Positions 1-10,519 of a stretch of 28,074 nt of DNA are shown here, in pieces. This DNA comes from Teratosphaeria epicoccoides (lineage: Eukaryota > Ascomycota > Dothideomycetes > Mycosphaerellales > Teratosphaeriaceae), in NCBI GenBank assembly GCA_021401465.1, contig JADDMT010000241.1:1-28074 (forward strand), given 5' to 3'. The first letter of the stretch is position 1, and every line of letters begins with the position of its first letter. The position numbers and the translations under genes were made by a program. The notes under the pieces were generated by a model. It was not told the DNA's origin. It worked only from the letters and a program-made list of their open reading frames with translations, and made no database searches.

Positions 1-3
1 CCA

Positions 4-27
4 CCCCCCCCCCCCCCCCCCCCCCCC
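4..27. repeat. 24-bp C homopolymer at the window edge
   Basis: An uninterrupted run of 24 C residues is followed by TTCTTG. On the minus strand, the coding strand of element D, this reads as a purine tract ending in a long G run. That is where the polypurine tract before D's 3' LTR would be expected. It could instead be an assembly or sequencing artefact near a contig end. No LTR sequence is visible to its left because the window stops. Confidence 0.5.
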
Positions 28-566
28 TTCTTGTTTACAGCAAGGAATCCGTCAGTTTCCTTCTAGCACATAAAGTCTAGATCGCGGCTAGGCTGACACG
101 GCTTCCTGACTTCACTTCCCTTGTCTAAGTCTACTCTACTTGTCTAAGTCTACTTTACTTTACTTCTTACGCTCCCCGTTCTCCTATGCCTACAGCCTAG
201 CCTCTAACTAGTCTTGCTGGGTTCCTAGACTCGAGTTCGCTTATTTAAGTCTACTTTACTTTCCTACCTCTCTTCACTTCACTTCTATTCATTGCTATCC
301 GAGCCATTGTAGGGGCGCTCCTAGGCCTATGCTAGTACGTTCCTTACTATATAAAAAGCGCCCTTCGCTATCGCTCTTGCTTCCTTTCTCTTACATGCTT
401 ACCTTAAACCGTAAGCCCCCCCCCTCTTTCTCCTACCTTCTGGCTTTTCCTCCGGGATTCCGGGCGATACTAACCGGAACTAGATAGCCTCTACTATCTA
501 CTACGTCGACTGCGTCCTATAATCGGTATGTTCTAGAGTCCTTGTCGTTATGCCTAGCTTTAGCTA
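28..566 (+). promoter_or_regulatory. Putative promoter and leader of the extra ORF of element D
   Basis: This stretch has no open coding frame that I can support. It holds a TATA box (TATATAAAAA, 348-357) on the plus strand, followed by a pyrimidine-rich stretch from about 364 to 450 with runs of C and CTT. A TATA box followed by CT-rich sequence is common in fungal promoters. It lies about 210 bp upstream of the ATG at 567, so it could drive the plus-strand ORF independently of D's LTR. The first 300 bp are rich in short repeats of the type TCTACTTTACTT. Promoter function is inference. Confidence 0.4.
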
Positions 567-1265
567 ATGAATCTGTCTAGTCTACCTAAGCCCGCGCCTG
601 CTAGCGCTACGCTAGTAAGCGCCTAAACTGCAAAGCCCTGTACGCGTTACTTAGTGTCCGCGTAAAATGCTCCGCTAACCTAGCTAGCCCTGCCCTCGCC
701 TACGTCTCCTACGCCTCCTAGACCTGTTCCTAGGACGCTAACAGGTATGACCCGCACCCTAGGGGGTTTTGCACGGCTAACATCGCAACAGCGCCGCCGC
801 GCATAACGACCTAGCGAAGGTCCTCAAGGCCTAGAGGGCCTTAGGGCCTTTGCAGTCAGCGGGTCTACTGTCCGGGTATTTTCTATTAGTGTCCTCTATG
901 ATTACGCCGCTAACCTCGAGTAGCGTCGTAGCCTAGGAGGTCGTAGGGACCGTAGGTGCCGCTGTCGCCTAGTAGGGCCTCCTGTGAGTTCATCCCGTAC
1001 TCTCTGTGTTTCTACGCGCTAACGGTTTAGAAGGTCTAGGGGCGTTCTACTAGCGCTTACCTTAGGTAGGCGGCAGGAGAACGTTGCTAGTAAGGGCGAG
1101 AGCCCTCGTCAGCGTCAGTCTGGCGCTGCTACGCAGGGCCCTGACCGAGAGGCCGGGGACTCTGACAGCAGCCTAGTCGGCAGGTCTAGGGGGTCTAGCG
1201 AGGGCCCCTCGGACAGCAGGGGGGCTAGCCCTGCTAGCGGGGCCCCTAGTAACAATCCCGCATGA
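567..1265 (+). pseudogene. Extra antisense ORF of element D, basic Ser/Arg-rich protein, RIP-damaged
   Basis: A single frame of 233 codons runs from ATG 567 to TGA 1263-1265, broken only by TAA/TAG codons that C-to-T change would make from Gln codons. It begins MNLSSLPKPAPAS. The middle is strongly basic, with Arg runs and a small cluster of Cys around RRCRCR (residue about 130). The last 60 residues are low-complexity Ser/Gly/Asp/Pro. A KPCTRY motif near residue 25 has a TAC codon where TGC would restore a second Cys, so the N-terminus may once have held a CxxC pair (inference). It lies between pol and the expected 3' LTR and points towards pol. I recognise no named family. Absence of frameshifts over 699 bp argues that it was a real coding sequence. 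Confidence 0.65.
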
Positions 1266-1498
1266 TTGTCGCTAGGGTCCTCTATCCTTGGCGCGGGGGC
1301 CCGCGGCTAGGGGGGGTTTTTTCTTTTGTTGTATATATAGTTACCTAATGTCAATTTTCCCCCTCTAACTTTTGTCCTTCTTAAACGCCTGTACTCCTTA
1401 TTGCGAATGCTAGACTCCCTTTGCTAAGTCCTACATCTCGTTTCCTTTTTCTTCTTGCCCTACCTCTCTCTAGGGCCGTCGTTGTTCTCCGCGCTTCC

Positions 1499-4400
1499 CT
1501 AAGTCTGCTCGAAGCGGTCTATTACTTTAGTGTCTATTAGGTTTTCTAGGGGCTCCTATGTAGGTTTGTAGTACCCTGACCATTTCACTAGGACCTCGCG
1601 TCCTCTTCCCCTTCTCTTGTCCCTCGCGCAGAGTACCTCCTCTACTAACTACTCCTCGTGCGACTTAAACAAAAGGGGGTCCGGCTGTTCGTCGTCATTC
1701 TCCTGCCTAGGCATAGGGTCTCTACCCGCTAGTCTTAGTAGGTTAGTATAGAACACTAGGTGTATATTGTTTAGGAGCCTAGTCAAGCAGATAGAGACTA
1801 GTAATAATACTTCGGCTACTATGTACTTCGCATGCTTAGCATCTAAGCTTTTCTTAGGTCTCTCTGTAGTGTAGTTCCGCAGATCTAGCTAGACCTTGTT
1901 ACTAACTTTATAAATTAGGGTAGGGTTTTAGCGTTTATTAGCAGACTCCTCCTATTCTTACATGGAAGCCGCCATTGTTGCTTGGCAGATTCCCGTTATG
2001 TCCCGAATCTTTCCTACAAACGCCCTTGCCCTCTTAGCTGCTTTTAACGGGCTAGGCCCTACAGGGTCCTCGGTTAAAGGTATAGGGCCCTGTGCTTCGT
2101 AGCTATAGGTAGCGAAGAAGGGGCTTATGCTAATTCCCGAATGATACCTCCCGTTTAGCACTAGTTAAGCTACAGGGAGCCATCGCTTCTAGTCGGATTG
2201 CTTATAGTTAATATAGTTCCGGAGGTACGCTTGTACCTCTTAGTTTAGGCGTTTAGGGCCTCTGTCTGTTTATAGGTAGTACGCGGAGCTTAACTGCTAG
2301 GACACGCCTATTCCTTTACAGAAGGTTGTCTAGAAGGTGCTAGTCTAGTTAGTGCCCCGGTCGCTCGTAATAGCCATTAGCATTCCATGGTACTAGGCCT
2401 AGCAATCTATGAACTTCTCCGCGTATTCCTCTGCTTTCATACTAGGCATTACCTGTAAAACTACGTACTTACATAGGTAATCCTTGATAACCTACAGGTA
2501 TCGACATCCCTCGGAATCGGGCAGGTCTGTCATGAAGTCTATTAAGATCTCCTAGAAGAATCTGTCAGGAACTAGTAATAGCTTTAGTAGTCTATGCTTG
2601 TACTCTCTCTACACCTTGTTACGACTACAGTAGTCGCAGTTCCTCAGGAACCGCTAGACATGCTTAGATAGCAACGGCTAGTAGAAATCGCGCCCTAGGA
2701 TCATCGTCGTGGCGTCCCGTCCTAGGTGCCCGTATACTATAGCGTCGTGCATAGACTAAATGAGCTTCGTCCTAAGCATGTCGTCACTTTCGTCCCTAGA
2801 GTCTAAGGTCTCGCACCTAGGCTGACTGTCGTTTGCTCCTAGGACCTATAGTTTGTCGCGATATCGCAGGAAGCCCCTCTTGTCAATCTTGTAGTCCCCC
2901 GCTTGTAGTTTCAGCCTCGCTCTAGCTAGTAGCGCCTAGGAGCCGCCCTTTACTGCTTTTAACACTGTCGAGTACAGCTCATCTTTCTCTACTATAGCTG
3001 CCTATAAGTCATTAAGGGTGCCGTCCTAGAACGGCCTAATAGGCTCCTAGTTAGAGGTTGCGGAGTTAGCGAGTTGCTACTTGTTCTCTACTATAGTAGT
3101 AGGTAGTAGGCTAGTCGAGGTAATTAGTACGACGTCTCTGCTCTCGTCTACGGGGTCCGGCTAACTCTCCACGACTTCTAGGTCTAAAAACCTCTTAAAC
3201 CGTGATTCCTTATCTTCTGCCCCTAGCGTGTCCTGTTCTCGTCTCGACAATGCGTCTGGGACTACTCCTTTAGCGCCTAGGCGATATACTAAGGAGAACT
3301 AGAACTGCGCGAGGGTCTCATACTACCGTATCTGCCGCTCGGACAGCTGTCGCTTGACTATGAAGTACTCTAGGTTTTTGTAGTCTATGAGAATAGTAAA
3401 GGGCCTACACGACTTCAGCTTAGGGCCCTAGAACTTGAGGCTAGATATCATGGCTAGCATCTCCTTGTCGTAGATGTCGTAATTAATCTCCGCCTTATTA
3501 AGTTTCTGCGAGAAGAAGCCTACTAGTCTCCGGACTCTGTTGCTTTCTTGCAGGAGAGCCGCCTCTAACGCAAACCCGCTGTAGTTAGTCTCTAAAAAGG
3601 TCGGCAGCTCTAGGTTCTATTAAGAAAGGACTAGCGCTAAACAGAACTTCGCTTTTAGCGTTCTGAACGCGGACTCCTTGAGTTCCCCCTAGGAGAACGG
3701 TCTGCCCTTCCCTGTAAGCGCCGTCAAGGGCCTGGCTGTCTTCGAGTAGTTTGGGATGAACATCCTGTAGTAGTTAGCGAAGCCGAGGAATCTATGCACT
3801 TCCTTTTGTGTTTTTAGCCGCTCCTAGTTACGCACGGCCTCTACCTTTTCTGGCTCGGTCCCTATGCCTTTTCCGTCAGCATAGTTCATGAACCCTAGGT
3901 ACTTAATATCCTTTTTGGCAAACTTGCTCTTCCTAGGGTCAAGGTAGAGGCCCCTGTCCTAGAGCTTCTAGAGTACTCGCGTTACTTTAGCGAAATGGTC
4001 TTCTCGCGAACTGCCGCTATATATGATAACGTCGTCCATATACGCGGAGGCGCAGTCGTCTAATTCCTCGCGTAGCAGTGTGTTAATATATCGTTAGAAC
4101 GTTGCTAGAGCCCTAGATAAACCGAATAGACATACTAGCTATTCAAATGAACCGAACCTCGTGTAAAAGGCTGTCTTATACTCATAGCCTTTCGCCATAC
4201 GGATTTAGTAGAAGGCCGACACTACGTCTACCTTAGTAAGCTACTAGGCGCCCGTGAGGTTCCTCAAGGTCTCTAGTATTAACAGGAGGGGGTACCTATC
4301 TTGCTTTGTGATCGCGTTAAGGGCGTAGTAATCGTAGCAGAACTAGAGCCCTCCTCCTAGCTTCCGGACAAAAAGCACAGGAGCCGTAGCCTCTAAGTTA

Positions 4401-6405
4401 GTAGGCCAAATGAATCCCTTCCCTAACAGTTCGTCTAAGGACTTCCTTAAAACAAGTAGTTCCTCCTTTGACATGCTGTATAGGGGTCCCTACAGCAGAG
4501 CCGGTTAGGATCTGTCTAGTCCTTCGCGGAGTTTGATGTAGTAGTCGATGCTAGGGCGGTGTGGCGCTAATTTTTCCGCTTCTTGGCGGCAGAATAGCGG
4601 AGCTATGTGCTAAAGCTCCGGAGGTAGCGCCTCTCTTAACTTGTCTAGCGTCAGATATTCCTTTGCCTTTAAGGCCTCCGTGACATCTGCTATTACGGTC
4701 GCGCATACCTAGGTAAAGTTCCCGCGGTCCTTGTATTCTCAGTGGTTCCGTCCTTCGTCTATCTACTATCCCGCTCTTCTATGCTAACACCGACGCCTTT
4801 CTAGCGCGGTCCGCACTTTATTGTGAGCCTTCTAGGGGTTCCCTAGTATTAGGGGGAAGGCTAGATCCTTTACTACGTATGCGTACACTAGTTACTAGAA
4901 CCTCTCGATTTCTATCTAGAAGGCGACTACTCCTTCTACTGCGGAGTCTCGCATCGACGCTGTTACGCCCCTCGCTATGCGCGACTCTTTGCTTATTAAG
5001 CTTAAGCCGAGACCTTTTACTAGGTCTCCGTTAATTGCAGCGTAGTATTAGCACCCCTTATCGATGAGAGCTAATGTCCCGGTATTATTTGCTAGGACTA
5101 CATCAGTATAAATCAGGTTCCCGTCCATGGATCCCTTAACTCTCTCCTATCCTTCTGCTAATGTCTCTGTTACTCCCGCTTCCTAACTCTAAGCAGGAGT
5201 CAATCTTTTCCCGAGTTTTTCCTCCTAGGTTCCTCTGCTATTCTATTGTCCTCTAGTAATAGCGACACTCTAGTTGTGTTAATCCGGGCTAGGGGTGTAG
5301 CCAAGGCGTAGGGACACCCCTTGACTTAGTGTCTAGACGCTCCGTAATAGTAGTACAGGTTATTCTCCTAGCGTTTCTCTCTCTCTGTAGCGTCTACCTA
5401 TTTAGCGCGTTGTTTTCCCCTGTTGTTTTGTCAGGGTCCTTTGCTGTCATATTAGTCTCCTGTAGTACGAGTTAGTGCCATGACTATATCCCTATCCGCG
5501 TCTATTTAGGATCTAACCCTAGGGTTAGGCATCTGCATGGCAGCCGCGGGAATACCTTCAGAGTCCTTGTTCTTTTCCCTTAACTACCTCCTATAGGCCG
5601 CCTTGAACTAGTCGGTTACCTCGGAGTTTGTTATGACCCTTTCGACCTCCTCTGCAAACGCGTAGTAGTCTCCCTTATCTCTTACGTTTGCTATGTACAT
5701 CCTAGCGGGATTCGAAAATAAATTCTTGAGGTATCCGATCTTCGCGTCATCTGTCTACTAGTCCCCTCCTGCTAACAGCAGGAGGGCGTCGAATTCTAGC
5801 TAGTGCTCGTGCCATGGCTAGCCTGCCGCGTGTTAGAGGTTCGTGAGCTGTTCTAGAGCTTTCGCTGTCTCGTTACTATCCGCGAACATGGCCTCAAGTT
5901 ACATGAGAAAAGCTTCAGGGTCCTTCGCGCCATCCGGGCCTCCTTTCTCCTAGAAATGGCGCATCCGGGCGCGCTAGCAAGCGGGGAGGGTGTTATAGAT
6001 TGTGTTCTAGTAATAATCTACGCCTATCAGGGGTTTTATCCTAGAGCGCGCCCTAAGCGAACTCCTAATACAGAGCAGGTAATCCCTGAATGATTCGGCT
6101 CTTCTATCCTACGTTAGTAGCCTCTACTCTCGGGGTCCCGTCAGTTCTAGGCTAGAGTTCGCACGCGTTGCTACGGCTAGCGTGTCCGCGAGAGCCTTTA
6201 GCAGCTCCTCTGACAGGGCGCCTAGGTTTTGTCGCTATTAGGACTCCAATTCATTTAGCGTGGCCCGCGTGGCTGTCAGCTCGGCCATAATTTGCTGTTG
6301 CTAGGTGTGCATTCCCTTGACAACACGGCGCATTTCTGCTAACGCTTCCTCGTTCGTAGATCCTTTAGACACTAGGGTTAATTAGCTAGGAGACAGCCTT
6401 TCCAT
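1499..6405 (-). pseudogene. Gag-Pol relic of element D (Ty3/gypsy with chromodomain)
   Basis: On the minus strand the frame starts at ATG 6405 (MERLSPS). Gag is rich in short helical segments such as MAELTATRATLNELES. A degenerate zinc knuckle lies near 5311-5360, with Tyr at both of the first two Cys positions; it is in the +1 frame relative to gag. The protease (ALIDKGC, 5051-5062) returns to the gag frame and has Lys where D-S/T-G expects Ser or Thr. Reverse transcriptase shows YMDD (4031-4042). RNase H includes YDIYDKEMLAM near 3480. Integrase has a CxxC pair near 2610-2640, a DFMTDL block near 2530 and SDRG at 2360, but Lys at 2252-2254 where the catalytic Glu should be. A chromodomain (EVLVKWSGYYKPT) lies near 1510-1630. 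The end given is the first stop after the chromodomain and may itself be a mutated Gln. Confidence 0.8.
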
Positions 6406-6460
6406 GGTGAAATCGATCGTACTTAATGTCACGGGTAAACGACGTATACATAGGGGTTCA

Positions 6461-6596
6461 TGTAGTATTTAACAAGTACGATAGGGGGGAGAGAGGGACT
6501 ATCTGCTAGCTGTCCGGTCTTTTATAGCCGGCCTCGTCAGGGGTCGCGTCGCACAGGCCCTAGCCTATGCCAAGACTTAGGGCCTCGCCCTTTACA
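6461..6596 (-). repeat. 5' LTR of element D, about 136 bp
   Basis: On the minus strand the segment starts TGTAAAGGGC and ends TAAATACTACA, giving TGTA...TACA termini. It carries a TATA box (TATAAAAG) at 6519-6526 on the minus strand and is followed after about 55 bp by the gag ATG. The outer boundary is exact because homology between A and B resumes at 6597. The inner boundary is inferred from the TG/CA rule, since the matching 3' LTR is not in the window. An LTR this short is unusual but known in the group. Confidence 0.6.
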
Positions 6597-6601
6597 GCCA
6601 C
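6597..6601. repeat. Right target duplication of element D (GCCAC)
   Basis: These are the first five bases of element A sequence after D's LTR, present as GCCAC at 25403-25407 in copy B. Its partner should lie left of the window, so the duplication is predicted rather than seen. Confidence 0.4.
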
Positions 6602-9213
6602 AAGCAGGGAGTCGTTGTTAATAGAGCTACTAACAACTAGTTCTATAGCTCTATAGGCGAAGATCCTGTAGTATAGATGCATGACGCAAATAGCTTCTAC
6701 AAGGACATAAAGAAGGTCTAATGCGTGTATATAGTCTACATACGGAACTTTAAGGAAGACGTTACCCTTCCGCCTAAGTTAGAGGAATACGCCAATATTT
6801 TCGACGTAGAGGCTACGGCCTATGCCTAGGCCCTAGACGCAGAACATGCGATTAACCTTAAGGAGGGTTATAATCCTCTATATTAACCTCTATACCCTAT
6901 GTCAGAATTGTAGCTCGAAACACTTCGAGACTACCTCTACAAGGTGCAAAGGAACGCGTGGATCCGACGAAGCGACAGCGAGGCTAGAGCGTTAGTTATG
7001 TTCGTCCTGAAGAAGGATAACACACTCCGCCTATACGTTAACTGTAGGGGCCTTAACGTAGTAACCTAGAAGAACCGCTGCCCCCTACTACTTATTAGCG
7101 AGACGCTTGACCGCCTTAGTCGCGCCGCCATCTTCTTGTCTATCGACTTGAAGGACGCCTACTACTAGATACTAATCCGAAAGGGCGACAAGTAGAAGAC
7201 TACATTCTAAATGTAGTATAGACACTTCGAGTATATAGTGATGCTATTTAGCTTGACTAACGTACTAGTAACGTTCTAAGCGTATATTAACTAGGCCCTA
7301 GCCGGCCTCGTTAACACCTGCTATGTAGTATATTTAGACGATATACTAGTCTACTCTAACTCGAAGGAGGAGCATATTTAGCATCTAAGGATAGTACTTA
7401 AACGGCTCTACAAGTTCGCTCTGTACGCGAACCTAAAGAAGTGCTCATTCCTGACAGATAGGATTAAGTTTCTTGGATACATTGTCTCTACAGAAGGAGT
7501 CATCATAGATAACTAAAGGGTGTCCGTAATTACGGAGTAGCTGTAGCTAACTACCCTCCGAGAAGTGTAGGTATTCCTAGGATTTACTAACTTCTACTGC
7601 AGATTCATACGGTCCTACTCGAAGATCGTGGCTCCCCTTACGGCCCTCGCAAAGGGCGCGATTCAAGGAAAAAAGCCAGGGATAGTGCCTTAGGAGGAGG
7701 CTTAGAGCAAGGCTTTCTCTAAACTTAAAGCAACTTTTTAAACTACGCCTATACTTCGGCACTTTGACCTTGCTATAAAGATCCGAATAGAGACCGATAC
7801 TTCAAAATTCGTAAAAGCCGCAATTATATCGTAGCTCTAGTCGCATGAAGGTAGTACGTAATAGTACCTAATTGCCTTCTAGTCGCGGAAGATGCAGGGC
7901 GCTAAGCTTAACTACGAGACTTACGACTAAGAGCTTTTAGCTATTATTAACAGCTTCAAGGAGTACTGACACTACCTCGAAGGCGTAGCGCACCCTATTA
8001 AGGTGCTTACTGACTATAACAACCTTCGCGGCTTCATAGGCGTGAAGCAGCTATTTAGTCAGTAAGCAAGGTAGGCGACTTTCCTCGCTAGCTTTAACTT
8101 CGTTATCTAGCATCGTTCTAGAAAGACGAATCCGGCCGACAGTCTTTCGCGACAACTAGACTACGACACTAGGGAGCAGGGTAACTAACAGCTTCTCCCT
8201 ACGCTGTAAACGAAGCTTGTAGTTCAGGGCGGCGATCCGTTGTTAGCTCCTCTTGTAGGTTGACTGCAGGTCTAATAGGGCCTTATAGCCTCCGCTAGCG
8301 ACAAGCCCTCCTATCTAGTAGTTGTAGCGACCGCGTCTAGCTCGATCCGTGCGGTAGTTAACTAGCTTACATGTAGTAAGCATGCGATGTCTAAAGAACC
8401 CTTTAAAGAAGTCTCGAGACTTATTTAGCGGTTGCAAGAGCGAGAACTAGAGTTAATTAATAAGGGTGTAGCCCTCTAGGACACTGCAGGCGGTCCGAAC
8501 TACTAGATCAAGTTAGGCGACTTGTAGTACTTTGACAATAGGCTCTACGTACCTGCTAACTACGTACTCTGTTCGTAGCTCCTCTGTATTTATCATGACA
8601 ATAAACTTGTAGGCCATTTTGGCGCAGAGAAGACAATCGTACTTCTCGGACGTAAATACTAGTAGCTAACGCTAGAACAGGATGTCTCTAACTATGTCAA
8701 ATCCTGCTAGACATGCTAGGTTAGCAAATCTCGGCGCTATTGCCCCTATGGCGATACTTAGGCACTCCTACTACTAGAGAGACTATAGCAAGACTTGACT
8801 ATAGATTTCATTACTAATTTGCCGCTAGCAAAGTAGAGAGGCGATATAGTTAATGCTGTCCTTATAGTAGTCGACTAATACTCTAAGATGAATGTCTTCA
8901 TCCTATGTACGAAAAGGTGCACAAGTAGCGAGCTTGCGCGACTACTTTGCGACAAAGTCATATAGCGCTTTAGTGTCCCCCGAAGTATCCTATTAGATCG
9001 AGGTTCTGTCTTTACTAGTAAATACTAGCAAGAATTTGTGTTTAAGGCGCGTGTTAAGTACCGCCTAAGTACAGTATTCTATCCATAGACTAATAGTCAG
9101 ACTAAACGTATAAACTAGACTCTTAAGTAGTACCTTCGGTGCTACTACGCTAAGAACTAGGATGCCTAGGCCGACGTAATTCCTATGGCGGAATTTGCAG
9201 TTAATAACAGTGT

Positions 9214-9218
9214 GCATG
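9214..9218. repeat. Left target-site duplication of element E (GCATG)
   Basis: GCATG lies directly before E's LTR and is repeated at 16714-16718 directly after the other LTR. Copy B has a single GCATG at 28020-28024 in the uninterrupted pol sequence, which proves that this is the insertion scar. Confidence 0.95.
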
Positions 9219-9702
9219 TGTCATAAGGGTAGGTGCCGATAGCAGGAAGGTGACTAGGTGTTAGACTCGCAGAGCTATGAAGAATATCGACAATGGCGGT
9301 TAACCTTGTAACTAACTATCCCCTAGGGAAAGGGAATTGAGAATTAAGCACGAAGCTCCTAACTGCCTGTCCTAAAGCTAGCCCTATATACTAGAGAGAC
9401 AGAGCAGCTCTGTTAGATCTGTCGATAGACCTAACAGATCTGTGTCTATAGATCTATAGACTAACCCTACAGATCTAAGGGTCTGTTATCCTATAACAGA
9501 TCCCTTCTTCCTTACAGGCCTATAGATCTATAGACTAACCCTATAGATCTAGGGATCTGTCCTCACGTGACAGATCCTTTCTCCTATGACTATGCCTATA
9601 ACTCATAGTACTCCTATGACAGTACTATAACTCATAGCACTTAGGACCCTTACGATCCTATATCCTATAGTACTCTAGACAGTACTCCTGACACCTATGA
9701 TA
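9219..9702 (-). repeat. 3' LTR of element E, 484 bp
   Basis: On the plus strand it starts TGTCATAAGG and ends ACACCTATGATA, where the other copies end in TATGACA; the final CA has become TA. It has the same length as the LTR at 16230 and the solo LTR at 12534. The differences I compared look like C/T and G/A transitions. It holds a dense series of short hairpins built around AGATCT and CATAGTACT words between about 9405 and 9700. Confidence 0.95.
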
Positions 9703-9717
9703 CTATCCCCCTCTTAG
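9703..9717 (-). other. Polypurine tract of element E
   Basis: The minus strand reads CTAAGAGGGGGATAG immediately before the 3' LTR. This is the expected plus-strand primer site for reverse transcription and fixes the minus orientation of the element. Confidence 0.75.
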
Positions 9718-9778
9718 CCTAGCTCGTCCCTAAGCTACCTTATTAGTGCAGGGTTTCTCTTGTTCTTTCTTTTACGCT

Positions 9779-10519
9779 ATGATGTCTTCTCTTTCTACAT
9801 CACTGCCTTGTGTCATTCTAGACACTAACGCCCCTTTAACGTAGAAACGTAAACGCCGCGCGAATCGAATCTATTGTTAGGGCCAGGACAGCATGAAGTC
9901 CTGCACTTAGTGTCAAGAGCTAAAGCTCGTTTGTCAGGTACACATTTCCTTAGGGAAATGTTCGTAATGTCACTTTAGTAACTGTCGGAGTTGTGACGCG
10001 AAGGTGACAGAGGTTAAATAGAAGAAGTTAGGCGATTAGCGGAAAAGACTAATTACTAATCTCAATCGTGCGAAGGTAGTCCTAGCCGAGGCTTCGCAGA
10101 AGATGCTAGAGGCGCATGTAAAGGAGATGCGTCTTCGAAAACAGTTAGACGTAGTCGACTAGGAGGTCGAAGATAGTCGCGCTCTCGAGGAGCGCGAGAT
10201 CAGGGAGGAGGAGGCCGAGGAACAAGCTCTCTTGCAGGCTAGGTTTCTCCTTAACCTAGATCCTTCCGCGGGTCTCGCTCTTAGTCCTACGACATAGAGC
10301 GCAATAGAGGGTTTCGCTAACGCCTCATATTAGGGTTTCCTAGATGGCGTGATAGCCGAGCTAGTCGACGGCGTCCTGCAGGAGTCTAGTCGTGGCTTAG
10401 GATCTTCTTCCTAGCTTCGTTCCTTTCTCGAAACTTCGTATCTTTTGCTAACAGTTTCGCAGGTGTTCTAGGGGTTCCTAGGTGTTCTTAGTACTCCCAT
10501 ATCCTTCCCATTTTATTAA
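9779..10519 (+). pseudogene. Extra antisense ORF of element E: Cys-cluster and coiled-coil protein, RIP-damaged
   Basis: One frame of 247 codons runs from ATG 9779 to TAA 10517-10519, broken only by TAG/TAA codons at positions fit for Gln or Trp. The N-terminal third has a basic KRKRRANR patch (residues about 24-31) and then a cysteine cluster: SCT*CQELKLVC, then KCS*CHFSNCRSCDAK, that is repeated CxxC and CxnC pairs between residues about 46 and 85. A charged helical stretch follows (about 95-160), including EEREIREEEAEEQALLQ, likely a coiled coil. The C-terminus is Ser/Leu-rich. The ORF starts 76 bp from the 3' LTR and its last 123 bp overlap the end of pol on the opposite strand. A zinc-binding DNA- or RNA-binding role is plausible, but I recognise no family. 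Confidence 0.75.

Larger units (their letters stand above)
1..6596 (-). mobile_element. Element D: Ty3/gypsy chromovirus-type LTR retrotransposon, 3' end outside window
   Basis: Read on the minus strand, this interval runs 5' LTR, gag, protease, reverse transcriptase, RNase H, integrase, chromodomain, the order of Ty3/gypsy chromoviruses. An extra plus-strand ORF lies beyond the chromodomain. The 5' LTR abuts element A at 6597: the A-side sequence from 6597 matches copy B from 25403 with no gap, so D interrupts A. GCCAC at 6597-6601 should be the right-hand target duplication; its partner would lie left of the window. All reading frames are riddled with TAG and TAA at Gln/Trp positions. Family membership is supported by motifs; the left boundary is not seen. 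Confidence 0.85.
6597..9218 (+). pseudogene. Pol of element A, left part (reverse transcriptase to integrase), RIP-damaged
   Basis: This segment aligns with copy B from 25403 to 28024 with no length difference. It encodes the end of the protease-RT linker, reverse transcriptase (YLDD near 7331), the RT-RNase H connection (FLGFTNFY near 7573), RNase H (ETDTSKF near 7790), the integrase zinc-binding region near 8590-8750 and the integrase core up to residue block AVNNSVH. Nearly every Gln and many Trp codons are TAG or TAA, and it is more heavily mutated than B: CGG in B is often TAG here. The catalytic Glu of the integrase is Lys (9104-9106). The reading frame is cut by element D on the left and element E on the right and resumes at 16719. 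Confidence 0.85.

Noticed and set aside
1958..2161. Minus-strand ORF of 67 codons as a separate small gene
   Set aside because: It falls in the region after the integrase core of element D, on the same strand. It is best read as part of the decayed pol.
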